This document shows positions 62,969 to 64,000 of a DNA stretch of 64,000 nt, piece after piece. Position 1 is the first letter of the stretch. Every line of letters begins with the position of its first letter. Below the pieces are notes generated by a model. That model had not been told where the DNA came from. It made no database searches and saw only the letters and a list, made by a program, of their open reading frames with translations. Source of the stretch: Marinobacter persicus (GTDB taxonomy: Bacteria; Pseudomonadota; Gammaproteobacteria; Pseudomonadales; Oleiphilaceae); contig NZ_FOSC01000004.1 of assembly GCF_900114155.1 (NCBI RefSeq), forward strand, positions 1 to 64,000, given 5' to 3'. A program made the translations under genes and the position numbers.

Positions 62969-64000
62969 ATACTTTCAACAACTACACGCGCAAGTGGAGC
63001 AGCACCCGGACCGGGTGGCATTGAAAGGCGCTGCTGGTGAACTGAGTTACGGCCAGATGTGGCAGGCCGCTGGTGAACTGGCGCAGCAATTGAAAGACCG
63101 TGGTGTCCGCCGGGTGGGGCTGTGCGGTGACAACTCCGTTGCCTGGGTGCTGGCGGACCTGGCGTGCCTGTTGGCGGATGTGGTGTGCGTTCCGGTACCG
63201 GTGTTCTTCTCCCGGGGTCAGACGAATCATTTAACCCAACGCGCGGCACTGGACGCCCTGCTGTTCAGCGACGCCTTGGCACCGAAAGCCGCCCAGTTGC
63301 TGGGCTATGGAGTGTCGCTGCAATCCCTGCCGGTGTTTCCGGCTCCGGCCCGGATGCCGGAGCAGACGGTCAAGATTACGTTCACCTCCGGCAGCACCGG
63401 CACACCCAAGGGGGTCTGTCTGTCGGCAGGCCAGATGACCGCCACCACTCTGGCACTGAAAGAGCGTTTGAAGCACGTCGAGCTTGAGCGACACCTTTGC
63501 ATCCTGCCGTTGGCCACCCTGCTTGAGAACATCGCGGGTGTATACCTGCCCCTGCTGATGGGCGCCACGGTCACCGTTGCCCCGTTGCAGAGTCTGGGAA
63601 TGAACGGTAGCAGTGGCTTGTCGCTGGAACAGCTGGTGGCTGGCATTCAGCAGCATCAGCCGCATTCCATGATTCTGGTGCCGGAATTGGCCATGGCCCT
63701 GGTTCACGCGGCCGAACAGGGTGAATTGAAACACCATGATTTCCGGTTCCTGGCCGTGGGTGGTGGTCGTGTGTCACCGGCGCTGCTGGCGCGAGCCGGA
63801 GCGGTGGAACTGCCGCTGTACGAGGGCTATGGCCTGTCCGAATGCGCGTCGGTGGTGGCGCTGAATGTGCCCGGCGCGGCTCGCGTCGGTACCGTGGGCC
63901 GTCCTCTGAACCATGTCGAGGTCCGGGTGGATGAGGATCGCCGCATTCTGGTTCAGGGTAATACCCATCTGGGCTACCTGGGGGATGAGCCGGTCGCCGA
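62952..64000 (+). CDS. AMP-dependent acyl-CoA synthetase/ligase (partial, runs off window)
   Basis: I translated this frame by hand: ATG at 62952 and no stop to 64000, about 349 residues. The adenylating-enzyme core motif FTSGSTGTPKG is near residues 143-153, and the YEGYGLSE motif that follows the core near 290. It activates a carboxylic acid as acyl-AMP; the substrate is unknown, and the C-terminal domain is outside the window. The 17-bp overlap with the hemolysin-family gene implies translational coupling. Confidence 0.9.
   Translation, partial: MATLPEYFQQLHAQVEQHPDRVALKGAAGELSYGQMWQAAGELAQQLKDRGVRRVGLCGDNSVAWVLADLACLLADVVCVPVPVFFSRGQTNHLTQRAALDALLFSDALAPKAAQLLGYGVSLQSLPVFPAPARMPEQTVKITFTSGSTGTPKGVCLSAGQMTATTLALKERLKHVELERHLCILPLATLLENIAGVYLPLLMGATVTVAPLQSLGMNGSSGLSLEQLVAGIQQHQPHSMILVPELAMALVHAAEQGELKHHDFRFLAVGGGRVSPALLARAGAVELPLYEGYGLSECASVVALNVPGAARVGTVGRPLNHVEVRVDEDRRILVQGNTHLGYLGDEPVA

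Overview
This window is GC-rich, densely coded gammaproteobacterial chromosome. Gene content and the wording of many proteins resemble Marinobacter or a close marine relative. That assignment comes from recalled family similarity; nothing was searched. No tRNA, rRNA, phage, transposase or CRISPR array was seen.

Layout. (1) 1-2005: a TonB/ExbD/ExbD/ExbB energy-transducing operon behind a Fur-box-like site; the tonB gene runs off the left edge through a long hexanucleotide repeat. (2) 2039-9653: a TauE/SafE permease, a hypothetical protein, a shortened HDOD protein, the methionine importer metN-metI-metQ, a 1-Cys peroxiredoxin and an AGCS symporter. (3) 9764-25491: cyclic-di-GMP and phosphorelay genes. 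The core is a nine-gene minus-strand operon (25491 down to 12139) with three histidine kinases, an MglA-like GTPase, four proteins carrying receiver domains of one related type (one of them fused to a GspE/PilB-type ATPase), a single-domain receiver and a receiver-PAS-GGDEF-EAL-receiver protein. (4) 25687-36672: MATE and DMT transporters, a PAS chemoreceptor, an NSS transporter, an HBM-type chemoreceptor, a QsdR-like TetR regulator, and an exonuclease/DUF294 pair. (5) 36804-53268: cobalamin uptake and late-stage synthesis (cobU, alpha-ribazole phosphatase, cobT, cobD, threonine-phosphate decarboxylase, B12 riboswitch, btuB, btuF, btuC, btuD, cobB, cobO, cobQ, bluB, cobS). No corrin-ring genes are present. 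A HEPN/nucleotidyltransferase pair and a DNA glycosylase lie between bluB and cobS. (6) 53370-56691: cytochrome b561, a small periplasmic protein and a two-component system whose sensor has a very Asp/Glu/His-rich loop. (7) 56717-62094: a PmrAB/QseBC-type two-component system followed by GT2, TVP38 and ArnT-like genes, suggesting regulated envelope lipid modification; PmrA-type boxes precede both the regulator and the glycosyltransferase genes. (8) 62261-64000: a thermostable-hemolysin-family gene and an AMP-dependent ligase that runs off the right edge.

The most unusual structural signal is a family of intergenic repeats (2846-3007, 6341-6495, 27159-27314, 52291-52484, and a related but different element at 46125-46274). 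Each folds into a long outer stem enclosing hairpin arms. Most arms end in an N-G-G-A loop, which is the RNA signature recognised by CsrA/RsmA. Outer stems differ in sequence between copies yet remain paired. The most interesting gene-level system is the nine-gene MglA-like/receiver-ATPase signalling operon.
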